Shown here: in pieces, positions 32,617 to 40,875 of the stretch
Layout: each line of letters begins with the position of its first letter
How positions within the stretch are numbered: the stretch's first letter is position 1
Source: Bacteroidia bacterium
Lineage (GTDB): Bacteria > Bacteroidota > Bacteroidia > J057
Direction of reading: 5' to 3'
Assembly (NCBI GenBank): GCA_030430575.1
Contig: JAUIKF010000059.1
Location: 1-51,851 of the forward strand
DNA length: 51,851 nt
Notes under the pieces: model-generated
What the model saw: only the letters and a program-made list of their open reading frames with translations
What the model was told of the DNA's origin: nothing
The model's database searches: none
Program-made: the position numbers and the translations under genes

Positions 32617-33465
32617 CTACAACATACCGAAGCGCAAGGCAAGCCCTGTAGCAGGCCGGAAGGACGCCTTTTGGAAATCTTTTCCAAATAGCATGGAGGC
32701 ACTTGTCTGCCAGACCAATGTTTTGCCTAATGGCACATTCAGGCCAAGCGTAGCGATGTTGTAACGGAGGTCTATACGCTCTCCGCCAAGGTTGGTGAAG
32801 CTTTGCTGACCCAATCCTCCGCTAACGCGGAACCATTCCTTGAGGAGGAAGCCAGCTTCTAGCTCTGTGAAGCTATTTTGAGAATTGCTGCGAGGCACCT
32901 GTACGACTTCTTGGGTATACAAGACCCGCTCCAATGCATGGGAATTGAGCAGTCCTGCGGTGCCCCATACGCCAAATACATTGGCCTTTTTGTTCCCTTT
33001 CATGTCAAATCGGTACCCCAAAAAGGCATTGCCAAACCCCGAAAGCATTTGGGGATTCCAGCTAAGTCCACTGGTCGTTTCTTCTCCTTTGGGAATGCCG
33101 CTGGAAGCGGGGGCTGGGTCGAGCGTATAAGAAGGGCCACCGCCCACCATAAGCATTAGCCGATCCTTAGACACAGACCTCCGGTTGCGATGATGATTAG
33201 CATTCGATCTCCTTTCCGTGCGGTGTCGGTTGTGCCGAGCTTGGTTTCTTTGTGCCCTTACCCTCCGCTCCTGACGCGTGTTTTGCCTTCCTTGATAATT
33301 GCGGTAGTATTCCCTATTGACATTCGAGTTCTTCTTGGCTTTCGAAGAAGTCTTCGAATAGTTCTTTGACTTTTTCGAACAACAAGAAGATTTCGACTTG
33401 GAACACTGCCCATGGAGAGCGATCAACATGCCAGACAAGGCAAAAAAGAGTATCAGCTTTTTCAT
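32617..33465 (-). CDS. Predicted outer-membrane beta-barrel protein with basic N-terminal region
   Basis: From the ATG at 33465 (282 aa) a signal peptide MKKLILFFALSGMLIALHGQ is followed by an unusually basic, low-complexity stretch (about residues 20-100, rich in K, R, N, S and H). A C-terminal half of alternating strands follows (LMLMVGGGPSYTL, AFLGYRFDMKG, ASMLFGKDF and terminal LALRFGML). The aromatic/hydrophobic C-terminal residue and glycine-rich strands fit a small porin-like barrel. The basic linker might contact lipopolysaccharide or nucleic acid, but that is speculation. The earlier ATG at 33516 would extend the protein by 17 residues before the signal peptide, so it is rejected. 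Confidence 0.72.
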   Translation of the reverse strand: MKKLILFFALSGMLIALHGQCSKSKSSCCSKKSKNYSKTSSKAKKNSNVNREYYRNYQGRQNTRQERRVRAQRNQARHNRHRTERRSNANHHRNRRSVSKDRLMLMVGGGPSYTLDPAPASSGIPKGEETTSGLSWNPQMLSGFGNAFLGYRFDMKGNKKANVFGVWGTAGLLNSHALERVLYTQEVVQVPRSNSQNSFTELEAGFLLKEWFRVSGGLGQQSFTNLGGERIDLRYNIATLGLNVPLGKTLVWQTSASMLFGKDFQKASFRPATGLALRFGML

Positions 33466-33862
33466 TTGGACGAGAAATTTGAGGGTGAAAAAAAGAATCG
33501 ACAAGTAGTGTGACAATCAAGATGGAAGAATTTAATCAGCATTCAAACAGCTATTCTTCCAACACTTAGATAAAATCGACCAAGCTAAAGGAGGCTCGTA
33601 TTTTTAAGGACAGGAGGGTTTGCAGAGGGTTGCACAGGCAACGATAGCAACTGTCGACAGATTGTCGACAGTTTATGGCCCATGGAATAAAACCACAGAT
33701 TCTCACAGATTAACACGGATAAAATCTCTAGAATCTGTGAAAACCTGTGATATCTGTGGTGAATTCATCCTATAAAAATCTAATGAGATTCTAATCGTAA
33801 TAATCTCTCGTTTAATAAACAGCCAAATTGAAACAGCTCAATTCAAACAGATATATAGCAAA
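33466..33862. other. Intergenic region with two inverted repeats
   Basis: The gap between the barrel gene's start and the rplT terminator holds no gene. It contains a short inverted repeat at 33649-33673 (AACTGTCGACA, GAT, TGTCGACAGTT) and the imperfect repeat at 33692-33759. The rest is unremarkable. Confidence 0.6.
33692..33759. repeat. Imperfect palindrome of the CACAGAT...ATCTGTGG family
   Basis: CCACAGATTCTCACAGATTA at the left pairs imperfectly with the right half, which contains AACCTGTGATATCTGTGG; the inner part reads CACGGATAAAATC. Palindromes of this type are dispersed intergenic repeats I recognise from many bacterial genomes. Confidence 0.65.
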
Positions 33863-33894
33863 AAAAGAGCGCCTCTTTTCAGAAGCGCTCTTTT
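33863..33894 (-). terminator. Terminator of rpmI-rplT
   Basis: AAAAGAGCGC pairs with GCGCTCTTTT around a 12-base loop, and on the minus strand a run of seven T's follows. It sits 26 bases after the rplT stop. Confidence 0.9.
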
Positions 33895-33920
33895 CATATA
33901 ATATGATATGTCTTGACAGG

Positions 33921-34265
33921 CTAGTTCACCGCATCCACGACCGCCTTGAAGGCGTCTGGATGATTCATCGCGAGGTCAGCGAGGACCTTACGGTTGAGCT
34001 GGATGTCAGCCTTGTGGACTTTGCCCATAAACTTGGAGTAGCTCATATCGTACTGGCGGGCGCCTGCATTGATACGAATGATCCAGAGTCTGCGGAATTC
34101 GCGTTTTTTTGCTTTGCGGTCGCGGTAGGCGTAGAGCCATCCTTTTTCAATCTGGTTTTTGGCTACTGTCCAGACGTTTTTCTTACGACCAAAATATCCT
34201 TTGGCGTGCTTGAGCATTTTCTTTCTGCGTGCACGCGATGCTACGTGATTTACTGATCTAGGCAT
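33921..34265 (-). CDS. rplT: Large ribosomal subunit protein bL20
   Basis: The 114-residue protein binds 23S rRNA early in 50S assembly. [38 protein letters not shown] and [13 protein letters not shown] are hallmark bL20 segments, and the length is normal. It is 50 bases downstream of rpmI in the same operon and ends in a strong terminator. In many bacteria bL20 represses this operon by binding its leader; no such structure could be confirmed in the short leader here. infC, which normally precedes rpmI, is absent. Confidence 0.98.
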   Translation of the reverse strand: MPRSVNHVASRARRKKMLKHAKGYFGRKKNVWTVAKNQIEKGWLYAYRDRKAKKREFRRLWIIRINAGARQYDMSYSKFMGKVHKADIQLNRKVLADLAMNHPDAFKAVVDAVN

Positions 34266-34315
34266 TTTTTTCCGTTTTTAAAGAGATAAACAAATTTCAC
34301 TAATAAAAAGAAGCG

Positions 34316-34504
34316 TTAGATTTGGCACTTGATACGTGCTTCGTCACTTTTGTCCACGATGGCAGTCTTGCCAAGGCGATGCTTACGCTTTTTGCTCTTT
34401 TTGGTGAGAATGTGGCTTTTGAAAGCATGCTTTCTCTTCAATCGTCCAGAGGCGGTCTTCTTAAAACGCTTGCTAGCCCCTGACCTTGTTTTCATTTTAG
34501 GCAT
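34316..34504 (-). CDS. rpmI: Large ribosomal subunit protein bL35
   Basis: The 62-residue, highly basic protein [20 protein letters not shown]...[23 protein letters not shown] has the standard bL35 sequence and length. It is the first gene of the rpmI-rplT unit and has its own TAnnTTTG promoter at 34546-34553, about 35 bases upstream. In most Bacteroidota the order is thrS-infC-rpmI-rplT; here the upstream neighbour is a divergent VOC-family gene, so the operon has been split. Confidence 0.98.
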   Translation of the reverse strand: MPKMKTRSGASKRFKKTASGRLKRKHAFKSHILTKKSKKRKHRLGKTAIVDKSDEARIKCQI

Positions 34505-34545
34505 AATGCTTTGTATAAAACGGTTTTGTGATTTTTAATGAACGG

Positions 34546-34553
34546 CAAAGGTA
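34546..34553 (-). promoter_or_regulatory. -7 promoter element of rpmI-rplT
   Basis: The minus strand reads TACCTTTG followed by CCG, a full match to TAnnTTTG. Transcription should start near 34539, giving a leader of about 35 nt. No clear -33 TTG is seen. Confidence 0.6.
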
Positions 34554-34573
34554 AACATTTTTTCCATATATCC

Positions 34574-35230
34574 ATGCATATCCATCACCTTTCCCTCTAC
34601 ACTCAACAACTTTCAGCTCAGCGGGATTTTTACCACCAAAAACTGGGATTCCCACTCCTAGAAGCCGCTCCAGACAGCTTCAAAGTTCAGGCTGGCGCAA
34701 CTATTTTGCAATTCAAGCAAGCCGATCCAGGCGTCGACTGCTTTTACCATTTTGCTTTCAATATCCCTTCCAACCAATACCGCGCTGTACCCGACTGGCT
34801 AGCGGCTCGCTCAGAAGTTTTGCTGTATGAAGGCCAGCCCATTGTTCGGTTTGAGAACTGGGATGCCCATGCGACCTACTTCATGGATGTAGACCGCAAT
34901 ATATTGGAGCTAGTTGCGCGGCACACCCTTCAACAAAAGCTTGAAGGCCCCTTCTCTTCATCCATGATCCTGAATATCAGCGAGATAGGGCATCCCGTAG
35001 ACAATCCACAAACCACTGCCACGCAGTTGATGGCAAGATTTGATGTGAAGCGTTACAGTTTTAATAATGACGTATTTTGCCCAGTAGGCGACCCAAATGG
35101 ACTGATTATCCTCACAAAGATTGGCAGGAACTGGGTACCCACGGATAGGCCTGCCATCGTGTCGCCATTTGAGGTTACTTTTGAGGTGAATGGGAAACAG
35201 GGGGAGATCAATGAGAGAATGATAGGGTGA
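34574..35230 (+). CDS. VOC-family (glyoxalase/dioxygenase-like) protein
   Basis: The product, 218 residues from the ATG at 34574, starts MHIHHLSLYTQQLSAQRDFY, a typical first strand and helix of the vicinal-oxygen-chelate fold with a metal-site-like His near the N-terminus. YHQKLGFPLLE follows, then a second module with ENWDAHATYFMDVDRNILELVAR (ligand-type Glu). The second half (DNPQTTATQLMARFDVKRYSFNNDVFCPVGDPNGLIILT) looks like a further, degenerate VOC repeat. Substrate unknown. The upstream in-frame ATG at 34538 overlaps the divergent rpmI promoter and is less likely. Confidence 0.78.
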   Translation: MHIHHLSLYTQQLSAQRDFYHQKLGFPLLEAAPDSFKVQAGATILQFKQADPGVDCFYHFAFNIPSNQYRAVPDWLAARSEVLLYEGQPIVRFENWDAHATYFMDVDRNILELVARHTLQQKLEGPFSSSMILNISEIGHPVDNPQTTATQLMARFDVKRYSFNNDVFCPVGDPNGLIILTKIGRNWVPTDRPAIVSPFEVTFEVNGKQGEINERMIG

Positions 35231-35259
35231 GGGAAGGATAGAATGAAAAGAGAATGATT

Positions 35260-35289
35260 AGATGAGAAAATGACTAAATGATAAAATAG
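35260..35289. repeat. 30-base repeat, inverted copy at 48625-48654
   Basis: The 30 bases starting AGATGAGAAAATGACTAAAT and ending GATAAAATAG recur exactly, as reverse complement, at 48625-48654. Both copies lie directly 3' of genes (VOC here; gldD and fur there), among ATGA-rich degenerate repeats. Confidence 0.8.
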
Positions 35290-35321
35290 TGGTTTCTTCC
35301 ATTATCAATTCTCCATTCTCA

Positions 35322-36335
35322 TTACTCTTCTCTTGCCAATAACGGCACGCGCACCACATATTGACCATTTTCTTCAAAAAATTCAGGTTGCTGATCTGCC
35401 AATAAGCCATAACGATCCGCGAGATTTTTGAGGCCAATTCCTGTCGAAGTGACCCCTTCCGAACGCTTTTGGAGGGTATTGCGGATGACAAGTGCATCTT
35501 CACCCTCGGAGCTAATCTCAATGGTGAGCGGCTGATCACGGGAAATGATATTGTGCTTGATCGCATTTTCGGCAAGTAGTTGCAAGGTCAAAGGGGGAAT
35601 TTGTCGATCGAGGCTTTTGGGGTTCACATCTTCTTTGAGAATCAAGCTCGGTCCAAAACGCGTTTTTTGCAGGAAAAAATAATCGTGCATAAAGCGCATT
35701 TCCTCCGAAAGTTCAACCAAGATTTTCTCCTTATGCTCTAAGACATAGCGGTATACCTTTGTCAATTTGCTGATGAAGTCCTCAGCCATATCTGGGTCGT
35801 CGTGCACGAGTGAAGCTAGCGCATTCAGGCAGTTGAATAAGAAATGCGGATTCACCTGATTTTTGAGGGTCTCAAATTGAGAGAGAATAGCCTCTTTCGA
35901 TTGGCGTTCGGACTTAATAATCAACTCATTGCGCTCGTTGGCGAGGGCACGGTTTTCCTTCTTGAGGCGATAGGATTCCAATGCATTGTCAATGATGAGC
36001 TTCAGCTCATCGTGCTTCCAAGGCTTCGTGACGTAATAATAAACCTTGCCCTTATTGATCGCATCTATGATCACATTGATGTCACTATAGCCCGTCAGAA
36101 CCATCCTGACAGGGTCTGGGAATTCGTCTCGAATGACTTCAAATAACTCTACGCCTGTCATCTCAGGCATTCGCTGATCGCTGATGATCAAATCAATGGG
36201 TTGTGCACGCATGACTTCCAAAGCCTCTTTGCCGCTATTTGCAGTGAATACTTGGTAATTTCGACGAAAGGAAGCCTTAAAGGCCATCAGGTTTTGCTGT
36301 TCGTCATCGACGTATAGGATGGAGAATTTATTCAA
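35322..36335 (-). CDS. Response-regulator/LytS-type histidine kinase fusion
   Basis: An N-terminal receiver domain (ILYVDDEQQN; phosphoacceptor Asp53 in LIISDQRMP; Lys104 in VTKPW) is fused through a coiled-coil helix (about 112-155) to a LytS/YehU-type kinase. There VNPHFLFNCLNAL holds the phospho-His (His164), LQLLAENAIKHN is the N box and GIGLKNLADRYG the G box. Such proteins usually signal to a LytTR-type regulator, which is not in the window. I choose the TTG at 36335 (MNKFSILYVDDE, 337 aa). A GTG at 36410 would put the start inside the 58-bp palindrome and add 25 residues encoded by GGTTCAAG repeats. Confidence 0.85.
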   Translation of the reverse strand: MNKFSILYVDDEQQNLMAFKASFRRNYQVFTANSGKEALEVMRAQPIDLIISDQRMPEMTGVELFEVIRDEFPDPVRMVLTGYSDINVIIDAINKGKVYYYVTKPWKHDELKLIIDNALESYRLKKENRALANERNELIIKSERQSKEAILSQFETLKNQVNPHFLFNCLNALASLVHDDPDMAEDFISKLTKVYRYVLEHKEKILVELSEEMRFMHDYFFLQKTRFGPSLILKEDVNPKSLDRQIPPLTLQLLAENAIKHNIISRDQPLTIEISSEGEDALVIRNTLQKRSEGVTSTGIGLKNLADRYGLLADQQPEFFEENGQYVVRVPLLAREE

Positions 36336-36385
36336 AGGTTCAAGGTCGTTTAAGGGTTCAAGAGATGGTTCAAGAATTTGAGTTA

Positions 36386-36443
36386 CCTTTTTCCGTATCC
36401 GTAGGGTCACGATATATCGTGACCCTACGGATACGGAAAAAGG
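36386..36443. repeat. Perfect 58-bp palindrome
   Basis: Bases 36386-36414 are the exact reverse complement of 36415-36443, centred on GATATATC, with arms containing CCGTAGGGTCACG and CGTGACCCTACGG. It begins one base after the Wzi-like gene's stop and reaches the alternative start region of the kinase gene. The TTTTTCC/GGAAAAA ends would let it act as a terminator hairpin. It belongs to the GTAGGG...CCCTAC group of palindromes, like the one at 24428. Confidence 0.9.
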
Positions 36444-36444
36444 C

Positions 36445-38124
36445 CTAAATACGTGATGATCGCGAAGGCAGATTGAGCCTCAGTCCCCCGCGAATTTGCA
36501 CAGAATTGATGCCATTTTCATTTCTGGCACGGCCTTCTAGTTCGAGATAGGTGTCTGTATGAAAGAGCTGAAGACTCACACGGCCGTAGAGGGTTTTTAT
36601 CTGATAATCAAGGCCTTGCCCTACTTTCACCCCTACATCCAGCGGCCGCCCAAAATTGTCGGAAGCCGCCACGTCACCGCCGTAATTGATGTCGCCATCA
36701 TTGAGGCCTTTGTTCAGCAATGTATATCGAAGGTAAATGTCCCATGCAGGTCGGGGATGATAACGCAAGGCTATAGCTGTCTCGCTAAGATTTCCTCCCC
36801 ATGTATGTCCTAGATGTTGGCCATAGTGCGTGTAATTGCTTGAAACGTTAAAATGCTGATAGACATAAGGACGAACCCGATTGTATTCTACCTGCAGGTC
36901 AAGTGTTTCTATCCCAAATAGATTGATCCATTTGAGTCCTGCTTGATAGCCAAGCTTATTGCCCCAATAGGTAGGGTCTTCACGAAATTCACTGAAGTTG
37001 AGATCGTCTATGAGCAACTGGCCATAGAACTGAAAACGGTTCGCAAAGTTGTACTTGGCGGTGAAACCGAGCATGCCATTGTCGGGGCTTCCCAGGCTTT
37101 GTTCCAACGCACGATAAAAAATGATAGGATTAAGGTATTGGATCTCAAAACCACGAGGGCCGTTGGCAAGGTTGGAGGCGTAGACTACGGACTCAAAAAG
37201 ACCCAATGTGAGTTTGGGAGTAGGTTTATAAAGCAATTGATGGAGGGCAATGTATTTTCGGGGAAAAGTACCGACATCATCAGGTTTATTGGGGATAAAG
37301 TCGATAAGTTGGGCAAAATGATTCACATATTCCAGTTTCCAAACTCGGGTGCGAATATTGAGCATCAGGTGATTGGCACTGTAGTCTGATAAGGTCAAGC
37401 TTTGCAAGCCATTGCCCCAGAATGCACGATCCTGCCCAAATTTGACCCGCATGTTTTTGATTGGACTGAAGGTAATGTAGGCACGAGAATGGAAGAAGTC
37501 GAGGGCGGTATTGTTGTTAAATCCTTTGACAAAGCCTTCTCCGAACAAGAACCGGTTATCCTGATAATGCTCCCACATATACCTTGGGACACGCAGCAAA
37601 TTATCATAGACTTCTGTATAAAAACCTACTTTTCCATAAAAGCTCCCCCTTACAACTAGCCCACGAGAGTTGGAGGCAATCACCTGATTGTCAGGCATCT
37701 GGTTGTCATAGCTATGACGATCCAATCCACCAAAAAACCGTGCCACTGGGTTGATAAACAACTGAAGATGAGGGGTCTTCAGGCTGTAGAGGTCACGTCC
37801 ATTTCGATAGAAATAGCGCAAGACTCTCTTCCCCGTGCTATCCTCAGCTCGTTTATCACTCACCAACAATTCTGCTCGGTCAAACCACTGTTTTTCCCAG
37901 TAAGACAAATCCGAAACATAGCTGTCTTCGAATACTTTTGACAAATAGGCCCGGCCCAAGGGCTTGACATCTGTATGCACCCCTTCTTCTATATGCCCCA
38001 AAATATCCAGGCGGTCAACAAAATGATAGACATCATGCTGTAAGGGCAAATCCGAATCCTGTGTGAAGGCGGATGAAATAGAAATCAATAAAAAGGCAGA
38101 AGCTAGAAATATCCCTTTTCGCAT
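36445..38124 (-). CDS. Capsule-assembly Wzi-like outer-membrane protein
   Basis: The 559-residue product has a signal peptide (MRKGIFLASAFLLISISSAFTQ). A helical N-terminal domain follows, then a long stretch of amphipathic beta strands to the C-terminus (VGFYTEVYDN, VKFGQDRAFWGNGLQSLTLSD, WGNKLGYQAGLKWI). The segment RAFWGNGLQSLTLSDYSAN and the overall pattern match the Wzi family, which forms an 18-stranded barrel that anchors capsular polysaccharide at the cell surface. No capsule synthesis genes are nearby, though a sugar nucleotidyltransferase lies at 40876-41874. A different surface glycan role is possible. Confidence 0.82.
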   Translation of the reverse strand: MRKGIFLASAFLLISISSAFTQDSDLPLQHDVYHFVDRLDILGHIEEGVHTDVKPLGRAYLSKVFEDSYVSDLSYWEKQWFDRAELLVSDKRAEDSTGKRVLRYFYRNGRDLYSLKTPHLQLFINPVARFFGGLDRHSYDNQMPDNQVIASNSRGLVVRGSFYGKVGFYTEVYDNLLRVPRYMWEHYQDNRFLFGEGFVKGFNNNTALDFFHSRAYITFSPIKNMRVKFGQDRAFWGNGLQSLTLSDYSANHLMLNIRTRVWKLEYVNHFAQLIDFIPNKPDDVGTFPRKYIALHQLLYKPTPKLTLGLFESVVYASNLANGPRGFEIQYLNPIIFYRALEQSLGSPDNGMLGFTAKYNFANRFQFYGQLLIDDLNFSEFREDPTYWGNKLGYQAGLKWINLFGIETLDLQVEYNRVRPYVYQHFNVSSNYTHYGQHLGHTWGGNLSETAIALRYHPRPAWDIYLRYTLLNKGLNDGDINYGGDVAASDNFGRPLDVGVKVGQGLDYQIKTLYGRVSLQLFHTDTYLELEGRARNENGINSVQIRGGLRLNLPSRSSRI

Positions 38125-38210
38125 TGGCAGTTATTTGGAGGACCAATTTACGGGAAATATGGGGAAATGTGATAAGGGCTTTTGGAAAGTATTTCAACTA
38201 CCCATTTGCT

Positions 38211-38255
38211 AAAATTGGACAAATCCAAAGTTAAATTATGGATTTGTCCAATTTT
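38211..38255. repeat. 17-bp inverted repeat with 11-base loop
   Basis: AAAATTGGACAAATCCA (38211-38227) pairs exactly with TGGATTTGTCCAATTTT (38239-38255). It lies between the permease gene (stop at 38309) and the start of the Wzi-like gene on the same strand. It could serve as the permease terminator, since on the minus strand the stem is flanked by A/T. Confidence 0.75.
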
Positions 38256-38308
38256 GCATGTAGTTTTGATCTCTTGTCTCAGTTCCCTTCTCCCTGTTCC
38301 CTATTCCC

Positions 38309-40675
38309 CTACTCACTCCTCAAGCTTTCCACTGGATTGGCGCTTGCCGCCTTATAAGCCTGCCAACCGATTGTGAGCCATGCAATGGCAATGGCCAAGG
38401 AGCCTGCCAGCAAAAAGATCAACACCCCTTGAGAGGCGTGAAAAGCAAATTTGGAAAGCCACTGATCCATAAGGAAATAAGCCACAGGCGTAGCGATCAA
38501 GAAAGACCATAGAACAAGCTTCGTGAAGTCTTTGGAGAGCAACATGACGAGGTTGCCGACAGGGGCACCGAGGACACGGCGGATGCCGATTTCTTTGGTG
38601 CGCTGCTCCGCAGTGAAGGAGGCAAGGCCTAGGAGCCCTAGGCAAGAGATGAATATCGCCATTATCGCAAAGGCACGGCTGAGCTGGCCCACCATGGTTT
38701 CACTTTGGTAGCGCTGCTCGTATTCTTTGTCTAGAAAATCATAGTCAAAAGGGTAGGCGGGATTAAAGGTTTTGTAAACAGTTTCCAATCCCTCAAGGGC
38801 CTGATCAGTTTGACCAGCTTCTAATTTGACAAACAACAACCAGCAATCCTTTGGTTCTAGCCTAATGATCAGCGGATCGATGGTCTCATAGAGGGAAGAA
38901 ATGTGAAAATCCTTAATTACGCCAATGATTTTCCCCTCTCGTTCCCAAAATTCCAAGGGTTTGCCAATAGGGTTCTCTAATCTCATGGCCTCGGCTGCGA
39001 CTTCATTGATCAGAAAACTGGCTGAATCTGTAGAAAATTCTTTTTGATGGCTCCTCCCCTCTTTGAGCTCGATACCCAAAGTTTCAAGGTAGTCATAGTG
39101 TGTGTCGATGATTTGGAAAAGGATTTGGTCATCTGGCCTTTTTCCATCCCAAGAAGGGTCTGTAGTGCTACTGCCTACAGAAAGAGGATATTGGTCAGTA
39201 GCAGTTACCCCTTTGATGCCTGGCTGGCGTAGTAGTTCTTGCTTAAACTCATCATATTTCTCCCCTGCCTTCCCTTCTAGCTTCATAAAGACCAGGTTGT
39301 CTTTTTGTAGACCTATGTCTTTGTTAAGAATAAAGCTGATTTGCTGTTGAATGGTAAGGGTGCCAATGATCAGAAAGATGGACATCGCAAACTGAAATAT
39401 TACCAGTGCTTTTCGAAAATTGGCGGCGCTAGCTCCGTGCCTTAACGTCCCCTTCATCACTTTCACAATCTTGAACGAGGAGAGGAAAAGGGCAGGGTAA
39501 ATACCTGAAATCAGGCCTGTCAAAAGCGCTATTCCAATAAAACTTAACAGGTATAAAGGATTTGCATAATCAATCGCTACTTCCTTATGCGTCAGAGAGT
39601 TAAACGTGGGTAACAACAACTCAACCAATAAAATGGCTATCACCAGAGAACTCAGCGATAGGAAAATGGACTCTCCCATGAATTGGGTAATAAGCGAGTT
39701 TTTATGGGCTCCTACCACTTTGCGAACGCCGATCTCACGGGCACGCTTGCTCGATCGAGCGGTGGCAAGGTTCATGAAATTGATGCAAGCGATCAGTAGG
39801 ATAAAAATGGCTACCAGCGTAAAAACCCTAACGTATACAATACGACCACCGACAAGTTGCCCTTCTTGGAAATTGGAACGGAGATAGACATCTGGCAACG
39901 GCTGTAAAAAAAGCTGTGCATTGGCATTTTCGTGGTGTTCATTGATGATATTGGCAATTTTATCCGATATCACATCTGCCTCCGCTTCCTCCGTCAATTG
40001 CACATATAACCGCAAGCCACTATTTCCCCAATGCTCTACCCAATCATTCTTTTTAATAAAATCCACCATAGGGATCACGTAGTCAAAGTTCAGGGTTGAG
40101 TTTTCTGGCACATCCTCACAGATCCCAGTGACCAATAAATCCTCCTCATGATTCAAGCTCACGGTTTTGCCTACAACCTCCTCCTTGGCCCAATCTTCTC
40201 CAAACAGTTTCGCGGCCAATGACGCTGTCAACACCACAGAATTAGGGTTTTGAAGTACTGAAGAAGCTTCTCCTTCAAACAAAGGGAAAGTAAATACTTC
40301 GAAAAAAGCTTTTCCTCCATATAGCAAATTGGCGCGAATATGCTGCTCCTCAAAAGACAATAGTTTGTCCTCTCCCCAGGATGTCAAGACCGCATGCTCC
40401 ACTTCTGGATAATCCTTCTCCAGTGTCTCTGCGAGGGGTTTGGGAATGGCGGCCCACGTATAAACAGCGCCATCAGAAAAGGTTACATGACGCATGATAC
40501 GGTGTATCCGGTCACTCTTTTGGTGGAATTTGTTGAAGCTCAATTCGTCCTTGACCCAAAGCATGATTAGCAGGCTACAAGCCAAGCCTACAGATAGGCC
40601 CAAGATGTTGATGAGGGTATATCCTTTTTGTCGCCAAAAATGTCTTAAGGCTGTCATTAAGTAGTTGCGAAGCAT
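38309..40675 (-). CDS. ABC transporter permease, FtsX/MacB type
   Basis: The 788-residue membrane protein has the double architecture of Bacteroidota FtsX-like permeases: MacB periplasmic domain plus FtsX membrane domain, twice. A first helix (about 19-41, GYTLINILGLSVGLACSLLIML) precedes a large periplasmic domain. Helices near 283-303, 330-350 and 377-400 follow, with ARSSKRAREIGVRKVVGAHK between them. A second set starts at about 427 and ends with RTKEIGIRRVLGAPVGNLV and three C-terminal helices. Such permeases usually use a separate ATPase, absent here, for lipid, lipoprotein or peptide efflux. It is transcribed alone. Confidence 0.9.
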   Translation of the reverse strand: MLRNYLMTALRHFWRQKGYTLINILGLSVGLACSLLIMLWVKDELSFNKFHQKSDRIHRIMRHVTFSDGAVYTWAAIPKPLAETLEKDYPEVEHAVLTSWGEDKLLSFEEQHIRANLLYGGKAFFEVFTFPLFEGEASSVLQNPNSVVLTASLAAKLFGEDWAKEEVVGKTVSLNHEEDLLVTGICEDVPENSTLNFDYVIPMVDFIKKNDWVEHWGNSGLRLYVQLTEEAEADVISDKIANIINEHHENANAQLFLQPLPDVYLRSNFQEGQLVGGRIVYVRVFTLVAIFILLIACINFMNLATARSSKRAREIGVRKVVGAHKNSLITQFMGESIFLSLSSLVIAILLVELLLPTFNSLTHKEVAIDYANPLYLLSFIGIALLTGLISGIYPALFLSSFKIVKVMKGTLRHGASAANFRKALVIFQFAMSIFLIIGTLTIQQQISFILNKDIGLQKDNLVFMKLEGKAGEKYDEFKQELLRQPGIKGVTATDQYPLSVGSSTTDPSWDGKRPDDQILFQIIDTHYDYLETLGIELKEGRSHQKEFSTDSASFLINEVAAEAMRLENPIGKPLEFWEREGKIIGVIKDFHISSLYETIDPLIIRLEPKDCWLLFVKLEAGQTDQALEGLETVYKTFNPAYPFDYDFLDKEYEQRYQSETMVGQLSRAFAIMAIFISCLGLLGLASFTAEQRTKEIGIRRVLGAPVGNLVMLLSKDFTKLVLWSFLIATPVAYFLMDQWLSKFAFHASQGVLIFLLAGSLAIAIAWLTIGWQAYKAASANPVESLRSE

Positions 40676-40699
40676 AAGAGGGAAAGTTTTAGGTTCAGG

Positions 40700-40754
40700 G
40701 TTTTGAGTTTGGGGTTTTGTGCCTTAGCACAACGCAAAACTTCAAACTCAAAAC
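40700..40754. repeat. Inverted repeat GTTTTGAGTTT...AAACTCAAAAC
   Basis: Bases 40700-40719 (GTTTTGAGTTTGGGGTTTTG) mirror 40735-40754 (CAAAACTTCAAACTCAAAAC) with few mismatches, and the loop carries TGCC/AGCA. Related GTTTTGAGTTTTAGG and CCTAAAACTTAAAACC runs flank the 7541-8080 repeats. Further right, at 40850-40868, CTTCAGACCTTCAGACTTTG is a short direct repeat. Confidence 0.6.
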
Positions 40755-40875
40755 ACTTCTAAAGATGGGAAAATGGGGGGAGGGTTGCAAATAGCCGTTA
40801 GGCAGTCTGAGCGTCCGATTGTGTGATTGGTTTTTCTTCCAGCCTATCAGACCTTCAGACCTTCAGACTTTGTCT

